A stretch of DNA of 64,000 bases from NCBI GenBank assembly GCA_900107365.1, contig FNPS01000001.1, positions 496,001 through 560,000 on the forward strand. The letters run 5' to 3'. Below the pieces are notes generated by a model. The model worked only from the letters and a program-made list of their open reading frames with translations. It had not been told where the DNA came from and ran no database searches. A program made the position numbers and the translations under genes. Positions 44,217 through 53,383 of the stretch are shown here, piece by piece (within the stretch, counting starts at the first letter, position 1; each line of letters opens with the position of its first letter). Source of the DNA: Flavobacterium aquidurense (GTDB taxonomy: Bacteria > Bacteroidota > Bacteroidia > Flavobacteriales > Flavobacteriaceae).

Positions 44217-46736
44217 TTAATAATCATAAACATGTTCAACAATAACATTTTCACTCTCAGCCTTCTTAATAAATGGTAATAATTTCTCAACCGGCATAAA
44301 GTAAACATTCCTTTTTAAACCATCATCCGTAACAATACTGGATTGATACAATAACTTTATACCATCCAAATTTACATCTTGTGATTTACTCATAATGGTC
44401 GAAACCGCAATTTCATCATTTCCTGAAATTTCATAAATTTTCACATCCTGATTGGCCAATTTTTTCATTTCAGTTGTAAAAATTGCCCATCTTGTAACGG
44501 CAATAATCATTTTGTCGCCATTGCCTTTTTTAATGATTTTTAAGTCTTTACTTTCTTTAATAGCATCCGTATTAGAAACGACTAAATAAATAAGATTAGA
44601 CGGCGTTTCGTAACTTGATTTCGCGCCCCATTCAATAAGTTTGGAATAAAAAGCTTTAAAAGAAAATTCAGCCGTAAACAACATCGTTCTTTCCCATTTT
44701 CGTAAAGTACTGCAATCCGAATTATCAGAAGCGGACCAAACTTTTTTAACCCAAGGCAGAAATTCAAATTCATACCAGGCCGTTTGATAAACAAAGTCGC
44801 TGTAAGCTTTTTGAGCATCAATTATGATTTCTTCTTGTTTGGATATTTTGTCTTCTGCAAACAAAGAAAAGAATCGTCCTGTAGTATTTTCATAAATAAT
44901 TTTCAAACCATATTCCATCGTCATACTTACGCCAATGACTTGTAACATCGTTTTGTATTCGCCGTTTTCAGGATAAGCTTTTGATGTCAGTTTTATAGAA
45001 CGTTCATATAATTTCCAATATTCATCAATGGATTTGTAAAAAGGAAAATCAGACGGATTTTTGCCACTTTTCAAGTAATCAGCATACTCTTTCGGATTGT
45101 AAACCAAATACCATTCTGGAACCGTCAGAACCGTTTGTTCTTCGGCTCTGAAGTATTCTTTTATTTTCTTTTTTTGATGCGCTAAATTGTTCTCAGTATA
45201 CGGATTATACTTGTCCAGTAACTTGTTTGTAAAGCGCTGGTCCGGATCTAATTTATTTTTTAAGGCGAAATATTTAGCACTGTTTGGATATCCTTTTTGA
45301 AACTGTTCAATAGTCGCGTGAGGCTGATAGGGAAGGTACCAGGTTCCGTTTTCGCTTAAAATAGCGTCCGTCATTTCAAGTGTCCATTTTTTCACATGGT
45401 CTTTTGCTTCGGGATTGGTTCCTTGTTTGTAATAAATTACAAAAGCAAAAACCTCTCTGTTGGCCCACGAAAGATAACTTTCATGATCCGGCAAAGCATG
45501 TCTCAGCGAAACATTGATGACATTCACTTTATTATTCTGAAAAATGGCACTCATTTTCGGAATAAATGATTTTATATGCTCCACCGGAATAAAGTATTCC
45601 TGCAATACATACGTTGACTTTTCGCGGGAAGAAGGTTCTAATTCCTTCACATCATAACTCGCTTCTTTATTGCGCCATCGAACCGTTTTCGGAATAAAAT
45701 ACAAAGGGTCAATCGTGTATTCGCGAATCCATTTTCCTGAATTTCCCCAGGAAACCACTCCGGATAAATTCGATTCCAGCCAATAATTTTCATTTTCATC
45801 AATTAAGCGATCAGTATCGGTTAAGGGCTTTGTGGTTTTCTCCCATGAAATACTCATTATTTTGTCGTATTTCGGAGGATACAAATTCCCATTCTGAAAA
45901 ACGACTTTGTCATTATTTCGAATATTTTTATCAAAATAAGCTTTATACTCTTCAATTGGCATGACTTGGTGGAACCGTTCTACTTTTTCGTTATCAACCA
46001 ATTGCAAAGTAGCTTCGGCGATAACGCCAATTCCGCCATAACCCCCAATTGTGGCATAAAAAACATCCTGATTTACTTTTCGGTTTGCAATGATAATAGC
46101 GCCATTTGACGTAATAATTTTCAATTCTAAAACAGATGAAATAATTGGACCATAACCCACATATCTTCCGTGGCAATTTACCGAAATCGCACCGCCAACC
46201 GTAAAATTAGAATACGTCTGCATGATTTTGATCGACAAATTCAAAGGATCAATTACCTTCTGAATATCTCTCCATCGAATTCCGGCTTGTACCGTAATCT
46301 GCTTTTTAGTGGTATCAATACGGACGATTTTATTGAAAGACCGCATATCAATATGCAAACTGTTTTCGAAGGCAGTTTGTCCGCCCATACTGTATTTTCC
46401 TCCTCCAATCGAAATGGGTTCGGTAGTATTTTTTATGGCGTAAACAATTTCGTTTACCGTTTTGGGTTTGATTATTTGATTGACCTGGATCGGGTTGATT
46501 TGCGTAATATCATTCAGGGTTTTATTATCAATTGTCGTATCGAATTTTGAATCTCCAGAGAATTGTATTAATAAGAAAATGTATAAAACAAATAAAAGGA
46601 AACCGTAAAACGGAATTGCCCTGCGCTTTTTTCTATTGATAAACCGAATCGCTTTTTTGATTCCGGCGTAAATCAATTGTATAATTTTGAGTAACCAGGC
46701 GAATAGCAATAGAATAAAACGGTAGATTTTCTTCAT
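44217..46736 (-). CDS. Membrane-anchored FAD-binding oxidoreductase with a large C-terminal domain of unknown function
   Basis: 839 residues. Two hydrophobic N-terminal segments (about 5-25 and 42-58) come first. An FAD-binding type 4 (VAO/aldonolactone oxidase-like) module covers about 80-510, with GGGKYSMGGQ (111-120), TVGGAISVNCHGRYVGYGP and an ALO-type C-terminal part ending LDPDQRFTNKLL. The usual FAD-linking His of GGGHS is replaced by Lys-Tyr, so the flavin is probably non-covalent. Residues from about 530 form a second domain, starting TVPEWYLVYNPKEYADYL, that I recognise only as a conserved domain of unknown function. Operon: 19 bp from each neighbour. Confidence 0.82.
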   Translation of the reverse strand: MKKIYRFILLLFAWLLKIIQLIYAGIKKAIRFINRKKRRAIPFYGFLLFVLYIFLLIQFSGDSKFDTTIDNKTLNDITQINPIQVNQIIKPKTVNEIVYAIKNTTEPISIGGGKYSMGGQTAFENSLHIDMRSFNKIVRIDTTKKQITVQAGIRWRDIQKVIDPLNLSIKIMQTYSNFTVGGAISVNCHGRYVGYGPIISSVLELKIITSNGAIIIANRKVNQDVFYATIGGYGGIGVIAEATLQLVDNEKVERFHQVMPIEEYKAYFDKNIRNNDKVVFQNGNLYPPKYDKIMSISWEKTTKPLTDTDRLIDENENYWLESNLSGVVSWGNSGKWIREYTIDPLYFIPKTVRWRNKEASYDVKELEPSSREKSTYVLQEYFIPVEHIKSFIPKMSAIFQNNKVNVINVSLRHALPDHESYLSWANREVFAFVIYYKQGTNPEAKDHVKKWTLEMTDAILSENGTWYLPYQPHATIEQFQKGYPNSAKYFALKNKLDPDQRFTNKLLDKYNPYTENNLAHQKKKIKEYFRAEEQTVLTVPEWYLVYNPKEYADYLKSGKNPSDFPFYKSIDEYWKLYERSIKLTSKAYPENGEYKTMLQVIGVSMTMEYGLKIIYENTTGRFFSLFAEDKISKQEEIIIDAQKAYSDFVYQTAWYEFEFLPWVKKVWSASDNSDCSTLRKWERTMLFTAEFSFKAFYSKLIEWGAKSSYETPSNLIYLVVSNTDAIKESKDLKIIKKGNGDKMIIAVTRWAIFTTEMKKLANQDVKIYEISGNDEIAVSTIMSKSQDVNLDGIKLLYQSSIVTDDGLKRNVYFMPVEKLLPFIKKAESENVIVEHVYDY

Positions 46737-46755
46737 AAAGGCGTATAGAAAGTGA

Positions 46756-47697
46756 TTATATTTTGGTAAAAACCATTAATGCATTTTTAGTAGGATCGCC
46801 TTTTTGATACAATGTTTTTTTGTTGAATTTAAATCCGATGTTTTCAACAAAAGCACAAATAAAGTCTAAAGAATAAAAGTTTCGAACCTCTTTGGCATTG
46901 TATTCCCAGGTTTCGTTTACGCCCAAATTAAAGACATCGTGCGCCAATGCCACTAATACTTTTTGATCTTCGGTATCGCAATTATGATCTCTCAAAATCA
47001 ATTTTCCGCCCACACGCATTGTATCTCTAATGGAAGAAATGTATTGCGTTCGCAATTCTAAGGGACAATGATGAAAACCGATATAAACAGTAACCAAATC
47101 AACACTATTGTGCGGAACATGATTCCCAAATTTGGTTTCGTAATTGGTAAAGGGAATGTATGCTGCGCCAACGGCAATTTGCCCGCGCTCGACCATTTCG
47201 GTAAAAGAATATTTTGGTTTTCGGCCATCAGCATAATATCTTTTTCCTTTGATAGAAATACTTTCTTCCAGATAATCCAGATAACGGCCCGAAGAACCAA
47301 TTTCTAAATATCCATTATAAGAAGTGCCTTCTCCCAATAACGCAACCGTTTCTACCGACATCTCATTTTTTTGATGCATCAAAGCAGGAAGCTGATAACG
47401 AACGCTTGATAACATTGGCGTAATGTCGTCTAACTGCGATTGTGTTGTGGTATAAATCTCTTTATCAGTACTTTTTGAAATCGTGTTGTCATAAATTAAT
47501 TTATGGAATTCGGCCTCCGGATATAAATTAAACACGTTTTTCAAAAACAAAAAGAACTGGTTTTTAAGTTTAGAATTCGTATAAATGTATTTAAAATTAC
47601 TTCTAAGAATTGAAGTGGATTCAAGCAATTTGTTAGGAAACAATTGTACCGATGTTACAAAAAGTAATGTTGTTTTAACGAAGTCCCTTCTTTTCAT
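46756..47697 (-). CDS. SAM-methyltransferase-like protein with a Tat-type leader
   Basis: 313 residues. The N-terminus MKRRDFVKTTLLFVTSVQLF has a twin-arginine motif (RRDFVK) and a hydrophobic stretch, so it may be exported folded or membrane-anchored. A class I methyltransferase-like core follows: LEIGSSGRYLDYL (glycine loop), then VDLVTVYIGFHHCP and MRVGGKLILRDHNC. A methyltransferase outside the cytoplasm would lack SAM, so either the leader is not cleaved or exported, or the fold has another role. First gene of the operon with the FAD oxidase and lipoprotein. Confidence 0.75.
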   Translation of the reverse strand: MKRRDFVKTTLLFVTSVQLFPNKLLESTSILRSNFKYIYTNSKLKNQFFLFLKNVFNLYPEAEFHKLIYDNTISKSTDKEIYTTTQSQLDDITPMLSSVRYQLPALMHQKNEMSVETVALLGEGTSYNGYLEIGSSGRYLDYLEESISIKGKRYYADGRKPKYSFTEMVERGQIAVGAAYIPFTNYETKFGNHVPHNSVDLVTVYIGFHHCPLELRTQYISSIRDTMRVGGKLILRDHNCDTEDQKVLVALAHDVFNLGVNETWEYNAKEVRNFYSLDFICAFVENIGFKFNKKTLYQKGDPTKNALMVFTKI

Positions 47698-47829
47698 AGT
47701 TGGTTTTTGGTGAAGTAATTTGGTTTTTGGTTTGCGTAAATATATAATTTAATTCATATTGTAAATTACTTTTTATGAATAAAAAACAATAAAATACCTA
47801 CATTAGCGAAGTATATAAAACCATAATTC

Positions 47830-50481
47830 ATGAATAGTTTAGAAGTAAAGTTAAAAGAATTAAACCCAAATTTATTTGGAAAATTAAATGATACTAAAGA
47901 CGAAGTAAAATTACTATTGACACAATACATAAAAAACTTTCCAGATTATACTGATCATTCTATTAATCACACTGAAGAAGTGTTTAAAATAGTCAGTATG
48001 GTTTTAACTGACGAAGAGATTCAAAATCTAAATGATGATGAAATCTATATTTTATCAATGGCCAGCTATTTACATGATATTGGAATGTGCATACCTGAAG
48101 ATAAGATAAAAAAAATTGCAGATACAGAAGAACTAGTTAAAGAACGAGAGTTGCATCCCGAAATTAGTAGAGAAAAATATTTGCGAGATAATCATCACAC
48201 ATTAAGTAAAAAATTCATTTTAGAAGAATGGGAGAATTTAAAAATTCCAAATGAAAAATATGCTGAAGCAATTGCTCTTGTCTCAGAAGGTCATAGAGTT
48301 GTTGATATTGGAAATCCAGAGATATATCAACCAAAATATACTGTTAAAACGGGAAGAAGTTTCGTTTGTTTACCATATTTAGCAGCAGTTTTAAGAATTG
48401 CTGACGAACTCGATATAACAAATATTAGGACTCCAGGTTTGCTTACGAAATATTATATGCCGGATAATGATAAAAGTGTATTAGAATGGAATAAACATAT
48501 CGCAAATACTTTAATGTTTATAACGGAAAATTATGTTGAATTTGAAATAAAATGCTCAAATCATAGCATGTTAGCTGCACTTGAAGATCAATTTAATAAA
48601 ATTGCAGATGTAATAAATTACTGCCAAAAGGTTATTAGGAATATTAGTAACACTGAAAATCGTTTTTTTTCATTAAGATTAGATCAGATAAAAAATAAAA
48701 TAAAATATGAGAATTTTGATCCAAAAGGTATAAAATATTCATTTGATGTTGACAATGTTATTAATGCTTTTGTTGGGGAAAATCTATACAACGATAAATT
48801 GACATCATTACGAGAGTTAATTCAAAACTCAATAGATACATGTAGATATAAAAAAATTTTAAATCCCAATTATATTCCTGAAATAAAGCTTTTTATTGGA
48901 AAAGATAAAATAAAGATAGAAGATAATGGTTTAGGGATGGACGAGTTTATCATTAAAAATTATTTTGGGAAGTTATGTAGTAGTTTCTATCAACAAGAAA
49001 GTGTAAAAAAAGATTATGACTCCATTGGTCAATTTGGAGTAGGAGTTTTTTCTTATTTTTTGATGGCAGATTATATTGATATTGAAACAAAAACTCAAAA
49101 ATCAGAAACTCTGCATTTTAGATTAGATAAAGATCCAAAGAATTATTTCCATTTCTTTAAAAAATCTGAAAGAATATATCCAGGAACTTCTATAACATTA
49201 AATTTAAAAAATGATTATGACATATTCACGTCAAGTGATTATGTAACTTATATTAAAGATAAATTTAGGTATATTGAATTTCCCATAATTGTTGATTGCG
49301 ATCAAGAAATTATAGAAATTTTTGCCCAAGATTATGAAGAGAAAAAATTAAAAGAAAAAATTAATAACTCATTAAAACATCAATACAAATCCTCTTCAGA
49401 TAAAATTGATGTTTTTACACATAATTTTGAAAATCAAAGATATGAGGGATCAATTTCATTATTTTATTTTAAGAACTTTTCCTTTGATAGAGCTTCCTAT
49501 TGGTTAAATGATGACTTTTTTAAAAAAGGTTCTCGAAGAAAGGCAAATATGATAAATGTAAGTCAAAAAGGTGTTTTAATTAGTAATGAAGAAAGTATAG
49601 ATTATACAGATGTTTATTGTAATCTTAATTTAAAAGAGAAAATTGATTTGCAGATAAGTAGAAATAATTTTTCTAATACTGTTGAGATAGGAAAAATATT
49701 TAGCGAAATATTGAACGATTTCGCTTTATCTTTTTTAAGAAAGTTGAATTCAGAAAATCCGATAAAGGAATTACCTTTTATTAGTTTTAATTTCATAGAA
49801 AAAAACTTTATTCACTTTCGAAAAGAAATTTATTCGGAATTATTTTTAAATTTTAATAATTCAGATAATATATACGAGTATATTACTTTAGAAGAATTTC
49901 TAGACAAAAATTTGAGTTCATTCATAATTTCACAAAATGAAAAAGTCACATCTTTTTTGAATTCAAAAATTAAAAAGACCAATATCATTGAGTTTTTCGT
50001 GAATGGTTCAGGTGTTTTTTCTTACGGAATGAAAAACTCACTTTATTTGTTCAGCCAAAATTACAAGCAAGTATTAGTTAGAAAAAATAAATTTTATTAT
50101 TTAGAATTAGTAAAAGATTTTTCTCAAATAAAAAGGATGAATTTCATGCGAGGTTATCGTTTTTATGAAACAAAAAATGTAGAAATTATAAATTTAGATA
50201 TTAATCAATTATTAGAAGGTAACGTTAATTCGGAATATCCAAGTTTTGAAAAACAATTCAATTACTTTCATCCATTCGTAAAAGAAATTTTTTCATATGA
50301 TGAATCTGAATTAAATAAAAAAACAAAAGAATTGATTGACGAAATTTTTCAATTGATGGGAAATTTTTATGGAAACGAAGAAGAAAGGCAAAAAGAATTC
50401 GATTCTATCAAAGAGTTAGAATTGGAATTGAAAAAGAATATAAATATTAATTATGTTTTAAGTTTAAAAGATTTTTTTTAG
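47830..50481 (+). CDS. HD-domain / HSP90-type ATPase fusion protein
   Basis: 883 residues. The N-terminal HD phosphohydrolase-like domain (about 25-270) has DHSINH (42-47), the HD pair His82-Asp83 in YLHDIGM, His155 in EGHRVVD and ADELD (191-195). An HSP90-like GHKL ATPase follows (about 305-480) with the N-box RELIQNSID (Glu329, Asn333), DNGLGM (365-370) and GQFGVGVFS (401-408). The remaining 400 residues resemble the HSP90 middle region only loosely. The gene is solitary and visibly more AT-rich than its neighbours, with many AAA, AAT and TTT codons. HD-HSP90 proteins have been associated with bacterial conflict systems; a defence role is inference. Confidence 0.85.
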   Translation: MNSLEVKLKELNPNLFGKLNDTKDEVKLLLTQYIKNFPDYTDHSINHTEEVFKIVSMVLTDEEIQNLNDDEIYILSMASYLHDIGMCIPEDKIKKIADTEELVKERELHPEISREKYLRDNHHTLSKKFILEEWENLKIPNEKYAEAIALVSEGHRVVDIGNPEIYQPKYTVKTGRSFVCLPYLAAVLRIADELDITNIRTPGLLTKYYMPDNDKSVLEWNKHIANTLMFITENYVEFEIKCSNHSMLAALEDQFNKIADVINYCQKVIRNISNTENRFFSLRLDQIKNKIKYENFDPKGIKYSFDVDNVINAFVGENLYNDKLTSLRELIQNSIDTCRYKKILNPNYIPEIKLFIGKDKIKIEDNGLGMDEFIIKNYFGKLCSSFYQQESVKKDYDSIGQFGVGVFSYFLMADYIDIETKTQKSETLHFRLDKDPKNYFHFFKKSERIYPGTSITLNLKNDYDIFTSSDYVTYIKDKFRYIEFPIIVDCDQEIIEIFAQDYEEKKLKEKINNSLKHQYKSSSDKIDVFTHNFENQRYEGSISLFYFKNFSFDRASYWLNDDFFKKGSRRKANMINVSQKGVLISNEESIDYTDVYCNLNLKEKIDLQISRNNFSNTVEIGKIFSEILNDFALSFLRKLNSENPIKELPFISFNFIEKNFIHFRKEIYSELFLNFNNSDNIYEYITLEEFLDKNLSSFIISQNEKVTSFLNSKIKKTNIIEFFVNGSGVFSYGMKNSLYLFSQNYKQVLVRKNKFYYLELVKDFSQIKRMNFMRGYRFYETKNVEIINLDINQLLEGNVNSEYPSFEKQFNYFHPFVKEIFSYDESELNKKTKELIDEIFQLMGNFYGNEEERQKEFDSIKELELELKKNININYVLSLKDFF

Positions 50482-50491
50482 ACCAAAAGTG

Positions 50492-50542
50492 ATCCAGTAG
50501 ATAAAAATGGCATATCAAATATGTCGTTTTTATCTATTGGAT
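50492..50542. terminator. Long hairpin between the HD-HSP90 gene and thrC
   Basis: ATCCAGTAGATAAAAA pairs with TTTTTATCTATTGGAT (one G-T) around a 19-nt loop. It lies between convergent genes and probably stops transcription from both sides, though neither strand has a long T run after it. Confidence 0.6.
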
Positions 50543-50550
50543 TAAAATAA

Positions 50551-51840
50551 CTACCTCAAAAATGCCTTCAATTCCTCATAAGTCTTAATCTTCACACTCA
50601 CTTTATCCTCATTCATAACACTTTCAATTTGTTCTGGAATCGGAAGAGTAATGCCTAAAGCAGGTTCAACAACATCTAAAAATTTAATAGGATGTGCCGT
50701 TTCTAAGAAAACACCAATCGCGTTATCGTGTTTTTGCAATTCTTTTTTCAAACCTAAATAACCCACAGCGCCGTGTGGTTCTGCGATGTAACCGTCGGTA
50801 TTGTAAATTTGTTTTAGGGCTGCAAGTGTTTCTTCATCTGTATAACTGTAAGATGAGAAATCTTTTTCGAAAGCTTTTAAATCGTTGTTGTACAATTCCT
50901 GAATTCTAATAAAGTTACTTGGGTTTCCAACGTCCATAGCGTTCGAAATCGTTGCTTTAGAAGGTTTTGGATCATATTTTCCGCTTTCTAAGAATCTTGG
51001 TACGGTATCGTTTACGTTAGTAGAAGCTACAAAATGCTCAATTGGCAAACCTAGTTTCTTTGCCATAATTCCGGCGCAGATATTCCCAAAATTCCCGCTT
51101 GGACAAGAGAAAATCAACGGTTTGTTTTGGCTTTTCAAGGCTTTGTAAGCAAAGAAGAAATAGAACATTTGTGGCAACCAGCGCGCAATATTAATAGAAT
51201 TCGCCGAAGTCAGGTTTTTGTGCGCTAATGTTTCATCTAAAAACGCTTTTTTTACCATATCCTGACAATCATCAAAAACGCCGTCTACTTCAAGTGCTTT
51301 TATGTTTTTTCCTAAAGTCGTCAATTGTTTTTCCTGAATGTCGCTCACTTTTCCTGACGGATATAAAATCACAACATCAACACCGTCAACGCCAAGAAAT
51401 CCGCTTGCAACTGCACCGCCAGTATCTCCGGAAGTCGCTACTAAAACGGTATTTTTACTGTCTTTTTTATCTTTATTAAAATACGCCAGACAACGTGACA
51501 TAAATCGCGCTCCAACGTCTTTAAAAGCCATTGTTGGCCCGTGCCATAATTCTAACGAATAAATCCCATTCTCCACTTCCACAACTGGAAAATCAAAAGA
51601 TAAAGTGTCTTTAATAATTTCTCGTAAGTTTTCCTCCGGAATGTCATCGCCCACAAATTGCTGAATCACATCAAAAGCAATATCGTTATGGCTTAAATTC
51701 TCGATTACATTAAAAAACGCAGGATTTAGAGGCGTAATGATCTGCGGAAAATACAATCCTTTGTCACTCGCTAATCCTTGTATGACAGCTTCTTTGAATG
51801 AAACTTCTGGTGCATTATGGTTTAAACTATAGTATTTCAT
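50551..51840 (-). CDS. thrC: Threonine synthase
   Basis: 429 residues. MKYYSLNHNAPEVSFKEAVIQGLASDKGLY is the family start. The PLP lysine is in FKDVGARFMSR near residue 107, and SGDTGGAVA and FSCPSGNFGNICAG are the cofactor phosphate and substrate loops. It converts O-phosphohomoserine to threonine. It is the last gene of the thrA-thrB-thrC order on the minus strand; a 470-bp repeat array separates it from thrB. Confidence 0.97.
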   Translation of the reverse strand: MKYYSLNHNAPEVSFKEAVIQGLASDKGLYFPQIITPLNPAFFNVIENLSHNDIAFDVIQQFVGDDIPEENLREIIKDTLSFDFPVVEVENGIYSLELWHGPTMAFKDVGARFMSRCLAYFNKDKKDSKNTVLVATSGDTGGAVASGFLGVDGVDVVILYPSGKVSDIQEKQLTTLGKNIKALEVDGVFDDCQDMVKKAFLDETLAHKNLTSANSINIARWLPQMFYFFFAYKALKSQNKPLIFSCPSGNFGNICAGIMAKKLGLPIEHFVASTNVNDTVPRFLESGKYDPKPSKATISNAMDVGNPSNFIRIQELYNNDLKAFEKDFSSYSYTDEETLAALKQIYNTDGYIAEPHGAVGYLGLKKELQKHDNAIGVFLETAHPIKFLDVVEPALGITLPIPEQIESVMNEDKVSVKIKTYEELKAFLR

Positions 51841-51850
51841 TATTGTCAGT

Positions 51851-52309
51851 TCTTAGTTATTAGTGCCTAGTCCTTAGTTTTAATCTTTAGCTTTTTGCAA
51901 CTAAGGACTAATTACTATGAACTAAGTACTCATTTTAAATAATTTTTGATATTAGTGCCTAGTGCTTTAGTCTTAATCTTTAGCTTTTTGCAACTAAGGA
52001 CTAATTACTATGAACTAAGTACTCATTTTAAATAATTTTTGATATTAGTGCCTAGTGCTTTAGTCTTAATCTTTAGCTTTTTGCAACTAAGGACTAATTA
52101 CTATGAACTAAGTACTCATTTTAAATAATTTTTAGTTATTAGTGCCTAGTCCTTATAGTCTTAATCTTTAGCTTTTCGAAACTAAGGACTAATTACTAAG
52201 AACTAAGTACTCATTTTAAATAATTTTTAGTTATTAGTGCCTAGTCCTTATAGTCTTAATCTTTAGCTTTTCGAAACTAAGGACTAATTACTAAGTACTA
52301 AGTACTCTT
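51851..52309. repeat. Five tandem ~93-bp repeats between thrB and thrC
   Basis: The marker TTAGTGCC starts at 51860, 51952, 52045, 52139 and 52234, so periods are 92, 93, 94 and 95 bp; the fifth unit is shorter. Each unit is itself an inverted pair of 7-bp-period arrays: TAGTnnn words (TAGTTAT, TAGTGCC, TAGTCCT, TAGTTTT) face CTAnnnn words (CTAAGGA, CTAATTA, CTATGAA, CTAAGTA). In copy 1 the core TAGTCCTTAGTT and AACTAAGGACTA is a perfect 12-bp inverted pair. No ORF crosses it. Confidence 0.92.
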
Positions 52310-52310
52310 T

Positions 52311-53231
52311 TTACAAAATCCTAACTCCATCCGGATTTATTTTCGAAACGTGAATTTCATATGGTAAATTCATTTTCTCATAAACGTCGCTCATGGCTTT
52401 AGCGATTTGGTCGGCGGTGTTTTTTCCTCGGCTTAAGGCAAAAATCGACGGGCCGGAACCTGAAATTCCGGAACCTAAAGCGCCGTTTTCTAATGCCGTT
52501 TGTTTGATTAAATCAAAACCCGGAATCAAAACGCTTCTTAAAGGTTCAACGATTTCGTCATGAAGCGATCTTCCAATCAAATCATAATCTTTGGTGTATA
52601 AACCGGCAATTAATCCGCCTACATTTCCCCATTGCATGATCGCACTTTTTAGGGAAACCGTTTGTTTCAATACCGAACGAGCATCTGAAGTTTTCAATTC
52701 AATTTGAGGATGAACTACAGTTGCGTACAATTCTTCAGGACTATCAATTCGGATAATATCAAGCGGCGCATAACTTCTTACCAAAGTAAATCCGCCTAAA
52801 AGGGCAGGAGCAACGTTGTCTGCGTGCGCGTTTCCGCTGGCTAGTTTCTCGCCCTGCATCGCAAACTGCACTAAATCTTTACGGGAATAAGGTCTTCCTA
52901 ATAATTCATTTATCCCGAAAACCGCTCCGGCAGAACTTGCAGCACTGCTTCCAATTCCGCTTCCGGCCTTGATGTTTTTATAGATTTCGATTTCGAATCC
53001 AAAATCTAGTTCGTCTAAAGTTTCCAGCATTGCCAAAGCCGCAACACCCGAAACGTTTTTTTCGGTTTCCAAAGGCAAATCGGCACCGACAATTTTAGTA
53101 ATACGAACGCCTTTTTGATCGACTTTTCGAACAATCATTTCATCGCCCGCATTGTCTAAGCAAAGTCCAAGTACGTCAAATCCGCACGAAAGATTCGCGA
53201 TAGTTGCCGGGCAAAAGAGTTTAATTTCCAT
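52311..53231 (-). CDS. thrB: Homoserine kinase
   Basis: 306 residues, GHMP kinase family. The ATP loop is AGSGIGSSAASSAGAVFG near residue 92. The N-terminus has CPATIANLSCGFDVLGL, and the C-terminal GHMP motif is ALGSGISGSGPSIFAL. It phosphorylates homoserine for thrC. The 151-bp gap to thrA is filled by 8-bp-period repeats. Confidence 0.96.
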   Translation of the reverse strand: MEIKLFCPATIANLSCGFDVLGLCLDNAGDEMIVRKVDQKGVRITKIVGADLPLETEKNVSGVAALAMLETLDELDFGFEIEIYKNIKAGSGIGSSAASSAGAVFGINELLGRPYSRKDLVQFAMQGEKLASGNAHADNVAPALLGGFTLVRSYAPLDIIRIDSPEELYATVVHPQIELKTSDARSVLKQTVSLKSAIMQWGNVGGLIAGLYTKDYDLIGRSLHDEIVEPLRSVLIPGFDLIKQTALENGALGSGISGSGPSIFALSRGKNTADQIAKAMSDVYEKMNLPYEIHVSKINPDGVRIL

Positions 53232-53238
53232 TTTTTTT

Positions 53239-53383
53239 AAAGGTTCTGAGATGCTAAGATTCTAAGGTTCTAAGGTTTCTTTGCAACTGTTTATTATAAG
53301 TTTCTAAGGGTCTGAGGTTCTAAGAAGCTAAGATTTGGTTTAAAAAAACTCAGAACCTTAGCATCTTAGAACCTTAGTACCTC
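53239..53383. repeat. 8-bp-period CTAAG arrays between thrB and thrA
   Basis: CTRAG starts at 53246, 53254, 53262 and 53270. A second run starts at 53304, 53312, 53320 and 53328. The facing CTYAG starts at 53349, 53357, 53365 and 53373, with CTC at 53381. All steps are exactly 8 bp. The left and right arms can pair into a long hairpin. Read-through of the operon must pass this structure. Confidence 0.85.

Noticed and set aside
51851..52309. The five 93-bp repeats as a CRISPR array
   Set aside because: There are no unique spacers; the repeat units abut each other, the unit is too long, and no cas gene is present.
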